From NCBI GenBank assembly GCA_963930645.1, contig OZ005662.1, forward strand, positions 99,246,436 through 99,310,435: DNA of 64,000 nucleotides, read 5' to 3'. Numbering within the stretch: position 1 is the first letter of the stretch; each line of letters begins with the position of its first letter. Below the pieces are notes generated by a model. It was given only the letters and a program-made list of their open reading frames with translations, did not search any database and was not told where the DNA came from. Positions 33,273 through 44,029 of the stretch are shown piece by piece. Source of the DNA: Salticus scenicus. Lineage: Eukaryota; Arthropoda; Arachnida; Araneae; Salticidae. The position numbers and the translations under genes were made by a program.

Positions 33273-33293
33273 TGGGAGAATGGTATTATTTAT

Positions 33294-33678
33294 TTTGTTT
33301 TACCAGCTTTTTAGCACAATCAATATTCAATTGAAACAGACAACAATGTGATAAGCTAAGGAGAGCATAAGGTAAGTTATTATCTAATATAAACATTTCA
33401 ATATTTTTTGTAATATTACCGATTTGTAATTTAAGATAACATTTTTCTCGAATTGTCAACATTCCCTGTGTTTGTATGACACGTAATGGTGAGACTTTTT
33501 TCGTTTGAAGTTTAAATTTATGGACAAAATGTTGAGGAATAATGCTTAAGCTGCTGCCCGTATCGAAGATTAAAGGAATGGTAGAGTACGATTCTGGATT
33601 TTTAACACCTTGACTAGTTTGCTTGTTTTTTCTTTGGATATCCTTGTTTTGTATAATGCGACCAGTCGCTGCAAACTG
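33294..33678 (-). pseudogene. Aspartic protease of element B
   Basis: In frame with gag after a TGA, the - strand reads IPLIFDTGSSLSIIP, with DTGS(S) encoded at + strand 33551-33565. This is the active-site motif of retroviral-type aspartic proteases. The frame ends in a TAA near 33294, and RT resumes in another frame. Confidence 0.82.
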
Positions 33679-34779
33679 TCAATAGGTGTTATTTGTACCA
33701 TCTGTTGTATTATCTACCACTGTTGACTCTTCTGTGACATGAGTTGGAATTTCTTGTTTGAAAGGGCACTCACTATGCCAATGAAAGGCATCAGGGATGT
33801 TGAGTTTTGAACAATATTTACACGGGAGAGGAGGCAAAGTGCCTTGAAAATGAATGTGTGTATTTGGGTTTGAAAAATGGGGTCTAGGCCCTCTTAGATT
33901 GGGTCGAGTACTGTTTGTCCAATTTGGTTTATTTTGATTAGAGCATCCCATATGTGTTCTCTGCACATTAGGAAACCGGTAACTCCAGGGTTGTGGTCGG
34001 AGAGCATACTATACTGGGTTTCTATTCTCCCTGTCTTGTGGATAGGTGAACCTTTGAAATTGACCTGGCAACTTGCTTGGAAGGGGATCAGCAGATTTTT
34101 CAGATATTTGCAGTTTATTTAATTTGTGGACAAGATACCTCCATTCATTTAATGTTTTTGGCGCATTAGCCACAACAAGTTGTCTTAAAGTCAGTGGCAA
34201 TCCGTCGGTTAATCCTTCCATGAGAAATTTGGGCTCTAGGCCTAGTGCTCGCCCTACTTGGAGTTTTTTATGGTAATATTCTATGACATTTTCACCTGAT
34301 TTAAAGTAAATGCTCGAGAAATCTGTTAAAGATGTTTCACCAGGTGTCGTGAATTCCTCTGTAAGAATTTCGACCAATTACTCCCAATGAAGCATGTTTA
34401 AACTATTGTTTATGTACACTGTGAGGGCTTTACCCTTCAAAAATCTTTGTATATTACGGACTCGCCAAACCTCATCTTTTCTAGTCTCATTACACCAGGC
34501 TTCAAAATACGTTAGCCAGGCCGTCCACATCATGCTGTTTTCAGGGAAAAATGCAATGAGGACATTGTCCTCTCTTAATGTGGGAGATTTATTTACACTT
34601 ACAGATTTCTTCACATCATCTGATTCATCTGCACTACTTATTGCTTTTACAAGTGTGTTTGGGGAGGGCAGTTTACTCACATCAAGTAAGTCATTTTCTA
34701 AATTTGTGTCCACAAGTATATTTTCATCTGTACCCTTAGGGGGTGTCAATAAACCTGTTGGGGTGTTACCTTTGGACAT
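33679..34779 (-). pseudogene. gag: Gag of element B with three in-frame stops
   Basis: The frame opens at an ATG (34777-34779, MSKGNTPTGLLTPPKGTD). It runs through a capsid-like region (MMWTAWLTYFEAWC, FLKGKALTVYINN) and is interrupted by in-frame stops at 34378-34380, 34009-34011 and 33679-33681, with no frame change between them. A zinc knuckle CKYC-X9-H-X4-C lies near 33790-33830 (the spacing C-X2-C-X9-H-X4-C is unusual). The protease follows in the same frame, so the ancestral element had gag and protease in one reading frame. Confidence 0.85.
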
Positions 34780-34825
34780 GGTTAATTTTATTCACAATTC
34801 AAAATTTTGAAAAAAGAAAACCTTT

Positions 34826-35984
34826 CTTTTTCTTTTCTTTTCTTTCTTTCTTTCTTTCTTTTTTTTTTTTTTTTTTTTGAAACAGGTAAATTATTTAATT
34901 TTGCTAATTAAATTTGGTATTTATTAATTATCACAGCTTTAAAATAAATATTCAATAAATTAAATATCACCAAAAGCAATTTATCGAAGCATATGAAATC
35001 ACTCATAAAACTTTTTTTTTTTTAATATCACAATTAATATAAATAGTCTGCCTTTTTTTATATCACAGTTAGATCACCTAAATAAATCCTAATAATAAAT
35101 AAATATAAATAACACATAATAAATCTTTTCATTTTTCTTAAAAACCAATTTTTTTTTATTTCAATATAAATAACACACAACAAAACTCCTTATTTCTGAA
35201 AAAAAAAAAATAATAATAACTCTCCATATAAATATTTATGAAAATTTACTATGAAATCTCCTAACATGAAATATAATAACCAATTATGAAAATTTATTTT
35301 ATTAATTTATCTTATTTTATTTATTTATTTATTCTTTTTTTTTTTATTAAATCAATAAAAAAAAAAAAATTAGCTTTCAATATAAGTATTTATGAAAATC
35401 TATTTTCTCTAAATTTAACATATGAAATATAATAGATACTTTTGGAAACTTAATAAAAATCTGTATAATATTATTATTTTAAAATCTTACAACAAGTATT
35501 TAAGCTTAAACAATTTCATTGCAAGTCATAAAAAATATCGCGAACATAAAATAAACAATATTTAATAAACGATATTTGAGCGCATATTTAATTTTTATTA
35601 ATAAACTACGTCGTTAGATAAATATAAATTCAATAAAAATAACCATTTCTTTATTTATAAAGTTAAAATCTCTTCTTTTTTTCTTCGGTATAAAATTATT
35701 AAACCACTCACCGAATTCCTTTTATTAAAATGTAAACACAAAAAAAAACCTTTCCTTTTGACTTCCTGAAGAAAAAGAGAACTTTAATCAAAACATCTGC
35801 GCTAACACGTAAGAGGAAAAGCAGGTGTAACTGTCAGTTGGCGATCCAACGCGAAAAGGCCATATGGTATTCCTCACATCACGCCATTTGAGAAAGCAAT
35901 CGGAACAACTTGAGGCAAAGTGGTGTAAGTCATGTCTCTCTTTCATTCTACCGGCATTTGTTTACAGATGATGAGATTGTCCGT
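34826..35984 (-). other. Leader of element B, AT-rich with internal duplications
   Basis: A (TTTC)n and T run lies at 34826-34878. AATATAA(A/G)TATTTATGAAAAT followed by AACAT(A)TGAAATATAATA occurs twice (about 35228-35280 and 35378-35432). No gene is seen. About 35800-35985 is less AT-rich and may be the remains of the 5' end; it does not match the 3' LTR-like sequence. Confidence 0.5.
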
Positions 35985-38906
35985 AACACTGTCATCTGAA
36001 CAAAAAAATTTAATTAAGAATCAACAATACCAAAGCTACATATTGAATTTTATCATTATAAAAGCATACGAAGCAACAATGGGCAAATGTTAACAATGAT
36101 AATGACAATACTAATAATAATACATTCTTTCAATGCTTTACTGGCATTGTTCTGAGAAGCATATTTTTTAATGTAAGGCTGTGTGCGTGTAACAGTTTTG
36201 TTTCAAAGGGACAATAAAAGAAGATTGTTCAAGAATGGACAATAATTAATGCTGAAAATAAAAGCATTTGTCTGAATAACTAATATTAAGACTATGTATT
36301 AGATTTTATCATTAAAATAGAAACTGAGCAACAGTGGATAAAAAAGAACATTTTTTCAGTGCTTTGACCAATTATTATGAAAAGCATTTTTTCTTATGAT
36401 TTTGTGTGTGTAAAATTATGTTTTAAAACAACGATATTGTTAACATTCATAATGTCATCTGAACAAAAAAAATTTCATTATGAATCAACAATACCAAGGC
36501 TGCATATTGAATTTTTTTATTATAAAAGCATAAAATGAAACAATGGTCAAAATGTTAATAGTAATAATATATTTTTTCAATGCTTGAATGATATTGTTCT
36601 GATAAGCAGATTTTTTTTTATATAAGGCTCTGTGTGTGTAACAGTTTTCTTCTAAAGGGGTGCATTGATAAAATTCAAGAGTAGACGATAATTAATGGTG
36701 AAAATAAAAACATTGTTCTAAGACTATGCACTGAATTTTATCATTAGAAAAACTGAGCAACAATGGATAAAAAAGAATATTTTTTCAGTGCTTCGAACAA
36801 TTATTATCAAAAGCATTTTTTTATATGATTTTGTGTTTGTAAAAATTATGTTTTAAAACAACGATATTGAAAACATTTAACAATGTCATCTGAACAAAGC
36901 AACATCATTATGAATCAAAAATATAAAGGCTGCATATTGAATTTTACCATTATAAAACCATAAAATGAAACAATGGTCAAAATAAGAATAAGAATAATGA
37001 CAATACTAATAATAATACATTGTTTCAATTAACAATTTTGTTTTAAAGCGATGACATTTATAAATCTGAGGAATGGACAACAATTAATGCTGAAAACAAA
37101 AACATTGCTCTGTATATTTAATAATAAGACTGCGTAATGTATTTTATTATTAAAATAAAACAGAGAAACAATGGATAATAAAAGAACATTGTTTCAGCGC
37201 TCCGAACATTTATTATGAGAAACATTTTTTCAAATAATTTTGTGTGTGTAAAAATTTTGAATTAAAACAATGATATTGTACACATTTAACGATGTCATCC
37301 AAACAAAAATTTTCATTATGAATCAAAAATACCAAGGTTACATATAGAATTTTATAATTATAAAAGCCTACAAATCAACAAAGGTCAAATTCTAATAATA
37401 AGAATGACAATACTAATAATAAAACATTGTTTTAATTTTTCAATGACAGTAATCTGTGAAGCATATTTTTTAATGTATGGCTGTTTTGAAGGGATGCATT
37501 GAGAAAGTTCATGAATGAACAATATTTAATACTGAAAATAAAAACTTTTTTCTGAGTAGTTAATAATAAGACTGCGTACTGACTTTTATCATTAAAAGAA
37601 AAACTGAGCAACAATGGATAAAAATAAACATTGTTTCAGTGTATCGAACAATTATTATCAAAATCATCTTTTCATATGATTTTGTGCGTGTAAAAATTAT
37701 TGTATAAAAATTATGTTTTAAAACAACGGTATTGTTAACCTTTAACAATGACATCTGAACAAAATATGTTCATTATGAATCAACAATACCAAGGCTTCAT
37801 ACTGAATTTTATCATTGTTAAAGCATACGAAGCAACAACGGTAAACAAAATAATAATAATAATGACATTAATAATAATAATACATTGTTTTTATGCTTTA
37901 ATGGCATTGTTCTGAGAAGCGGATACTTTTTTATATAAGGTTGTAGCAAGTAACAATTTTCTTTTAAAACGATGACATTGATAAAATTTAAGAAAGGACA
38001 ATAATTAATGGTGAAAATAAAAACGTTGTTCTAAATAAGTAATAAGAAGACTGCGTATTGAATTTTATCATTAAAATAAAAACTGAGCAACAATGGATAA
38101 AAAAGAACATTGTTTCAGTGAACATTGTTTCAGTGCTTCAAACAATTATTAACAAAAGCATTTTTTTCATGTGATTTTGTGTGTTAAAAAATTACGTTTT
38201 AAAACAACGATATTGTAAACGTTTAACACTGTCATCTGAACAAAACATTTTCAACAAATCAACAATACCAAGGCTGCATATTGAGTTTTTTCCTTATAAA
38301 AGCATAAAATGCAACAATGGTCAAAATGATTATAGTAATAATATATTTTTTCATTGCTTTAATGACATTGTTCTGAGAAGCAGAATTTGTTTTATATAAA
38401 GCGCTGTGTGTGTAACAGTTTTCTTTTAAAAGGATGCATTGATAAAGTTCAGGAATGGACGATAATTAATGCTTAAATGCACTGTATAAATATGAAAATG
38501 TAATACTATATACTACATATGTTTATTATTCTTACTTTTTTTAAAAAAGCAACATATATTTCAAAATTTAGCTACACCAGCCTTTTAGTTTGACTATGCA
38601 TGCCGGAAAAAGACGGGCTTAATGCATATAGGGTTAAAATATTAACATTGTTCAATGAATTTTATCATTAAATAAAAACTGAGCGACAATGGAAAATAAA
38701 AGAACATTGTTTCAGTGCTCCGAACATTTATTATCAAAACCATGTTTTCAAATAATTTTGTGTGTGTAAAAATTATGATTTAAAACAACGATATTGTATA
38801 CCTTTACCAGTGTCATCTACGCAAAAATCATCATTATGTATCAACAATACCAAAGCTACATATTGACTTTTATCATTATAAAAGCATAAAAAGCAACAAT
38901 GGCCAT
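35985..38906. repeat. Satellite array block II
   Basis: Six units carry anchors at about 36326, 36754, 37162, 37606, 38085 and 38681; the last interval holds the insert at 38475-38645. The same A/B half structure as block I is present. Several types are recognisable, including one with a GACAGTAATCTGTGAAGC half A (about 37370-37470) and one with AACAACGGTAAACAAAATAATAAT (about 37830) that recur in block IV. Confidence 0.92.
38475..38645. other. Non-satellite insert of about 170 bp
   Basis: Satellite half A breaks off after AATTAATGCTTAAATG and resumes at ATTAACATTGTTC. The intervening sequence (CTGTATAAATATG, a CATGCCGG word, CATATAGGG) matches no other part of the array. TTAA is present at both junctions, but no convincing inverted tips are seen. 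Its origin is unknown. Confidence 0.55.
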
Positions 38907-39175
38907 TTATAGTATTTTATAGGCAGGAGAAGATTTATGATTAAGCCATAACTAGGATATGACGAGGCGTTTCATTTTAAACACATAAAATTTAATAGAT
39001 GACTATAACAATTACAGATGAAATACACAAGTAACATAAACGACTACATTTTTAAGACTGATCTGTTCTAGCAGAGATAAAAGTAAAAAGGAATGAACAG
39101 ATCATTGATTGGACGTGACGTCACTTACCAAAGGTCCAATAGATTGAATGAGGAATACAATGACGAAATACACCA
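38907..39175 (-). repeat. 3' LTR of element C
   Basis: This 269-bp direct copy of 43761-44029 has five substitutions relative to it. On the - strand it starts TGGTGTATTTCG and ends ACTATAA. It contains the palindrome GTGACGTCAC at 39115-39124. The purine tract (AGGGGAGGAG on the - strand, + strand about 39181-39190) adjoins it. Confidence 0.93.
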
Positions 39176-39189
39176 CATTTCTCCTCCCC

Positions 39190-40803
39190 TTAATTCCGTA
39201 TACCATACCTGATGGGAGGTTTTCTTACTCTAGATGATCTTCTTACAACCTGTTCAGAAAAAGACAAATTAGTATTTTTAAGTTTTGAATGTTCAGATTT
39301 TAGTTCTTTATTTACAGTACTGTTGATATTTTTATCACAGTCAATTTCTCCAGGCTTTGTAGACACAGATCTACTGTCGGTTGGCACTGGATCTGGTGTA
39401 ATGGAAGGCTCGGTTGGCACTGGATCTGGTGTAATGGAAGGCTCGGTTGGCACTGGATCTGATGTAATGGAAGGATCGGTTGGCACTGGATCTGGTATAA
39501 TGGCAGGCCTACTACCAGACTTAGATTCTCCATTGCTTTGTAGGTGTGGACTCTTGCTATCGGGAACCATGGAAATGTTTGCATCAAGAGCGTTCTTTTC
39601 AATTTCACCAGGACTTGTAGTTCCCTCCAGTTGTACTCTGGAACCTACACTTTTCAGTTGATCAACGTGTCTTTTCCATACACATGAACCTACTTGAATT
39701 TTGTAATGCAGTTTACCTAGTCTGGCAATTACTTTACCTATTTTCCATTTATCTCCTGATGTGTAATTGCGTACTGCAACTTTTTCATTTATTTGGAATT
39801 CTCTTATCTTTTTCTTGTTAAAAACATTTTTATATTGTTTGTTTTCAACTTAATTTTTAACATTTGGTACAAGTAAATCCAGTCTTGATCTGATATTTCT
39901 CTTGAGAAATAATGATGCGGGACTCTCCCCTGTTGTAATATGAGGCATTATTCGGTATTGGAATAGAAATTCGTTTAACTTAAATTGGAGATTTCCGGGT
40001 TCTGAACTTAAGGATTTCAATCCTTTTTTAATTATTTGGACATATCTTTCGGCTTGACCATTTGTAGAGGGATGATATGGTGCAGTTAAACTATGTTTTA
40101 TGCCTTTACTTTGTAGAAAATGTTCGAATTGTTCTGAAATGAATTGTGGCCCATTATCAGACACAAGGGACACAGGATAGCCATATCTGGCAAAAAGCGA
40201 AGAAAGACAGTTTATAGTGTTCTCAGCCTTAGTATTAGGAACAATGAACACTTCTGTCCATTTACTGTGGGCATCTACTACGATTAAAAACATTTTCCCC
40301 ATCATTGGACCAAAAAAGTCTACATGTATTCTGTTCCAAGGTGTTGTAGGCCATTCCCAGTGATGGTTGTCCATTTTGGGAGGATTATGTTTTAATTTAA
40401 TACAAACAGAACAGTTATTTGCTAAATTCTCAATGTCTTTATCAATGCCTGGCCACCATACAATACTACGTGCCAGTGCTTTCATTTTAACTATGCCAAA
40501 ATGGCCGAAATGTAAATCTTCTAACACTTTTTGTCTATGAACAGTAGGAATTACAACACGATTCCCTTGTAGTATGCAATTATTTAGTATAGAAAAATCT
40601 TGTTGTTTATGTCCGAAAAGTAAGTAATTTGGCATCTGTGTGCCTGATATTAAATGTCGGTACATTTCTTTCAATGTTGGATCTCGCTTAGAACTTGCAC
40701 ATAATATCTTTGTAGTTAACGGTAACGAAGTGATTTGATGAATAAATAAACAATCGGTTTCATCAGGGTTGCCAAATAAATTTGGTGACAAAGTTGGTGA
40801 CAT
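39190..40803 (-). pseudogene. Integrase and C-terminal tail of element C
   Basis: From about 40803 the - strand frame carries an H2C2 zinc region (HFGHFG...CSVCIKLK), then HVDFFGP, DNGPQF and NGQAERYVQ. All three catalytic residues are present and the second and third are 35 residues apart (D35E). A TAA at 39850-39852 interrupts. The same frame continues through the C-terminal SH3-like part (VAVRNYTSGDKWKIG, WKRHVDQL), a tail with four 11-residue repeats (TEPSITPDPVP) and an RRSSRVRKPPIRY end, and stops at 39190. The integrase core itself looks complete. Confidence 0.9.
39378..39510 (-). repeat. 33-bp minisatellite in the pol tail of element C
   Basis: Four near-identical 33-bp units (CGGTTGGCACTGGATCTGGT...) on the + strand encode, on the - strand, an 11-residue Pro-rich repeat. 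The unit length keeps the frame. The last differences are single substitutions (GGTGTAATGG, GATGTAATGG, GGTATAATGG). Confidence 0.9.
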
Positions 40804-40866
40804 TTTTTCTGGTTGTAGCGAATCGGACGACGGCAGCAGTAAGTCGTCACTACGTAATGGAAGACG

Positions 40867-41555
40867 TCATAGAGCATCGGCATTTCCGTGCTCTGCAGAT
40901 TTTTTATATTTAATATCATAATTAAATGTTTGTAAGTATAATGCATATCTTTGCATTCTAGCTGCCGAAAGTACCGGAATAATTTTTACGGGTGAAAATA
41001 TGGAAACTAGGGGTTTACTATCTGTATACAGAGTAAATCTCCTACCATATAAAAATTGAAAAAATTTCTTTACACCAAAAATTATTGATAACGCTTCTTT
41101 ATCTACCTGACTATACCGCTTTTCTGCAGAAGACAAAGTTCTAGAAGCAAAAGCTATGGGTTTTTCGGAATTATCTGGCATTGTATGCGAAAGTACTGCC
41201 GAAATTCCATAAGGAGAAGCATCAGTGGCTAAAATTAAGGGTAGTTTAGGATTAGAGTGGGTGAGAATCCTTTCGGAAGTAATTTCCTGTTTAATTGCAT
41301 TAAATGAATTTTCACATTTTTTAGTCCACTGAAAATTTACATTTTTACGTAATAATTCATTTAGAGGATAAGCAATCGTATATAATTTAGGAACAAATCT
41401 AGAATAGTAAGATACTAAACCTAAGAATGCTTTTACCTGAGTTACGTTTTTAGGTATTGGAGCATTTAAAATAGCAGAAATTTTTTCTTGCGTTTTGTGT
41501 ATGCCATTTTTATCAATTTTGTAACCGCAGTGTGTAATTTTATCATTAATGAAAA
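40867..41555 (-). pseudogene. RT connection and RNase H of element C
   Basis: From a frame change near 41555 the - strand reads without a stop through IPKNVTQVKAFLGLVSYYSRFVPKL (connection), LATDASPYGI (first RNase H Asp), SSAEKRYSQVDKEALSIIFGVKKF, YTDSKPLVSIF and GNADAL. It ends at a TGA at 40867-40869 in the position of the usual Ser of the DALSRLP motif. The integrase part follows in the same frame. RNase H motifs are complete. Confidence 0.87.
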
Positions 41556-42115
41556 AAGATTTTTATTTATTTTAAGATTATATTCACGTAACCTTTCTAG
41601 CACTTGTTTTAATCGCTCTAAATGTATTTCATCCGTTTCCCCTGAGATACATATATCGTCAATAAAAACTGAAATACCCTCTATACCTTTTAAAATTTGT
41701 TCTATAGTTCTTTGCCATATTGCTGGCGAACTGGCAATTCCGTATGGTAATCGCGTAAATTGAAATAAGCCTTTAGGAGTGTTAATAGTAAGTAATTCTT
41801 ATGAATTTTCCTCTACCGGTAAATGCAAGTATGCTTGATTTAAGTCAATCATTGTAAAATGTAATCCACCCCCTAAAGTTGCTAATATATCCTCAATTTT
41901 TGGTAGCGGGTATTTGTCAACCTTTAAAAATTTAATTACCGTGACTTTAAAATCGCCGCATAAACGAATTTTCCCATTAGGTTTTACCACCGGAACAATA
42001 GGTGTTGCCCATTTACTAGTACTAACAGCTTTTATTATCCCTTCATTTTCTAATCTTTCTAATTCTTCATTTACCGCATTCCTTAATGCATACGTAACTG
42101 TTCGCGATTTACAAA
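41556..42115 (-). pseudogene. Reverse transcriptase core of element C
   Basis: On the - strand, after a one-base frame change near 42115, RT begins FCKSRTVTYALRNAV and ATPIVPVVKPNGKIRLCGDFK. It continues with YPLPKIEDI and FTMIDLNQAYLHLPVEE, is interrupted by a TAA at about 41802 (after EENS), then continues in the same frame with LPYGIASSPAIWQ and the catalytic FIDD (+ strand 41655-41666). Another frame change follows near 41555. FIDD is the usual active-site variant of this family. Confidence 0.88.
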
Positions 42116-42700
42116 ATATTGGTGATGAGTCTTTCTTCTAAATGTAATTCAGCTTTAACATTTTTGATTTCACCTACGTTATTTGTGAATAAATCTGGAA
42201 ATTCATTCAGTAAATTATTTAAATTATCCGAGATTTGTACTTTGTTTACCGGAACAGTTTGTAAATTGTTTGGGAATATATTAAATGTAGTTATCCAATC
42301 CCTACCTAGCAATAAAGGAAAATTGTCTTTTTTAACTAAGTATAACATAACATTCCTAGTTTTGTTTTCGTAAGTTACATTTACTCTAACAAATCCCTCG
42401 GGCTGGAAAATTTCTCCCGTAGCTGTTTTTAATTGTATATCAGCAGGAAACATTTTATGTTCTGGAAATAATCTCCGAAAACGATTTATCGGTACGGCGG
42501 AAATCGCCGATCCTGTATCAAGCTCCATTTCTGCTTTAGCACTATTTTCTATCAAAACCCAAATTTTTATAGGTTTAGTGCCTTCAGATTGTAATGACAA
42601 AATGTCTAGAGTATCAAGAACATTTACATTTTTGTTTTGAGTAACATAGTTTTGTGCGTTCCGACACACCTTACTCAAATGACCGCGTATTTTTACAAAA
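42109..42700 (-). pseudogene. Protease of element C
   Basis: The - strand frame starts within the second zinc knuckle (KIRGHLSKVC) and contains AEMELDTGSAISAVP, with DTGS at + strand 42508-42519, and LLLGRDWI, the conserved C-terminal motif of retroviral-type proteases. It ends at 42109 through a frame change just before RT. Confidence 0.88.
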
Positions 42701-43411
42701 ATTGCAAACTGCATTAATAAACTTAAAAACATTTGCTAAATGAGAGCTATTTCCACAACGATAACAATGAGTTTTACTTTTATTTGCACTCGCAGTTTTG
42801 TTCACGTTTTGTTTACTTAAGTTATTTTGAGAATAATTTTGTTTTGGTTTCCTAACACTAACAGAAACTTTATTCAAATTCAAATTCTTATTGTGTAATT
42901 CACTCATGTCATTTTCAGTACTTTGCATAGTTACGGCTTGTTCTACTGCTTTTTCAAAAGTCAAATCTTCAACCTGAAACATTAATTTACTTTGGATTGT
43001 TTCATTTTTTAATCCGCGTAAAAATTGTTCTAACAAATTTTCTGACAGTGAATCGCCCGTAAACGCGCAATGTGTTGTAAATTTCTTTAAACGAACACTA
43101 AAATCCTGCACCGATTCAGAATCTCCTTGACAACATTTTCTAAATTTAATGCGTTCAGTTATTTTGTTAGGAATTTTACATAGACGTTTTGTTAAGACAT
43201 CTACTAATTCAGTGTAAGTTTTTGATTAAGGGAGATCTGGGAACAATAAATTTGTAAGTAAATTATATAATTTCGGTCCGATAAAAGTTATTAAAGCACT
43301 AACTTTTTTTTCATCCTTAATATATAACAATATAAAGTTCTGTTCCAATCTCCTGACATAAATCTCAAACGACTCAACCGAATCATTGAATTCTTTAAAA
43401 TTTTGAAACAT
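42671..43411 (-). pseudogene. gag: Gag of element C
   Basis: The likely start is the ATG at 43409-43411 (MFQNFKEFNDSVESFEIYVRRLEQNF). An in-frame TAA at 43226-43228 follows LLFPDLP, and the same frame then continues (YTELVDVL, SVQDFSVRLKKF, FLRGLKNETIQSKL) to a zinc knuckle CYRCGNSSHLANV whose last Cys is lost. A second knuckle CNFCK is cut by a frame change near 42690; its remainder lies in the protease frame. The order matches the two-knuckle Gag of K02A2.6-like elements. Confidence 0.87.
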
Positions 43412-43746
43412 TTTTAATGAAAATATGCTAGTTCTAACAATAAAAACATGCAATCTAATAAAAGAACAGAAAGAAAAAAAAAATAAAATAAATGTGTAAA
43501 TACCTTTTTTTTTCTCTTTCCCGAAAAAATAAAAAATCGTAGACAAGTAATTATCGATGGCGCCTATTCATTTCCTCCGCGACAGTAGACAAAAACTCAC
43601 CAACTGCCTGTCTCCGATCGCTTTACGTTACTTTCGAAATATCAATTTTCTTTATGAACTGCAGATTGCATTTTTAATCATCTTGAAGTAGATATTATTA
43701 AAACGTTGAAGAGCAAAACTTTTTTTTTGCTTTTTTCTTTTTCGTT

Positions 43747-43760
43747 ACTCCTGGTCGCCA
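43747..43760 (-). promoter_or_regulatory. Primer binding site of element C
   Basis: On the - strand TGGCGACCAGGAGT directly follows the LTR end. TGGCGACC is a frequent PBS start in Ty3/gypsy elements. The tRNA identity is not assigned. Confidence 0.82.
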
Positions 43761-44029
43761 TTATAGTATTTAATAGGCAGGAGAAGATTTATGATTAAGC
43801 CATAACTAGGATATGAGGAGGCGTTTCATTTTAAACACATAAAATTTAATAGATGACTATGACAATTACAGATGAAATACACAAGTAACATAAACGACTA
43901 CATTTTTAAGACTAATCTGTTCTAGCAGAGATAAAAGTAAAAAGGAATGAACAGATCATTGATTGGACGTGACGTCACTTACCAAAGGTCCAATAGATTG
44001 AATCAGGAATACAATGACGAAATACACCA
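43761..44029 (-). repeat. 5' LTR of element C
   Basis: This 269-bp copy has the palindrome GTGACGTCAC at 43969-43978. Satellite half A (AATATTGTTTCAAAGC) begins immediately at its outer edge. Its five differences from the 3' LTR indicate moderate age. Confidence 0.93.

Larger units (their letters stand above)
28411..35985 (-). mobile_element. Ty3/gypsy retrotransposon B, decayed, inserted in the satellite
   Basis: Satellite sequence stops at about 28410 and resumes at about 35985. Between them, on the - strand, lie a leader, gag, protease, RT, RNase H, integrase, a noncoding duplicated segment and one LTR-like 3' end. No matching LTR is found at the 5' side (34800-35985). The satellite phase differs on the two sides: half A on the left, late half B on the right. 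The insertion was therefore followed by deletion or rearrangement. Many stops and frame changes show that it is inactive. Confidence 0.85.
38907..44029 (-). mobile_element. Ty3/gypsy retrotransposon C (K02A2.6-like), inserted in the satellite
   Basis: It is bounded by two 269-bp LTRs (38907-39175 and 43761-44029) with satellite half A sequence on both sides. PBS, gag, protease, RT, RNase H and integrase follow in the expected order on the - strand, with a purine tract before the 3' LTR. The integrase C-terminus (WKIGKVIARLGKLHYKIQV...WKRHVDQL) and the PIVPVVKPNGKIRLCGDFKVTVI RT motif are those of the K02A2.6-like Ty3/gypsy proteins common in invertebrates. The LTRs differ at five positions. 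At least seven lesions are visible. No clear target duplication is seen. Confidence 0.93.

Noticed and set aside
39115..39124. CRE site as a promoter of a host gene
   Set aside because: It lies inside both LTRs of element C and there is no neighbouring host gene, so it was kept only as an LTR motif.
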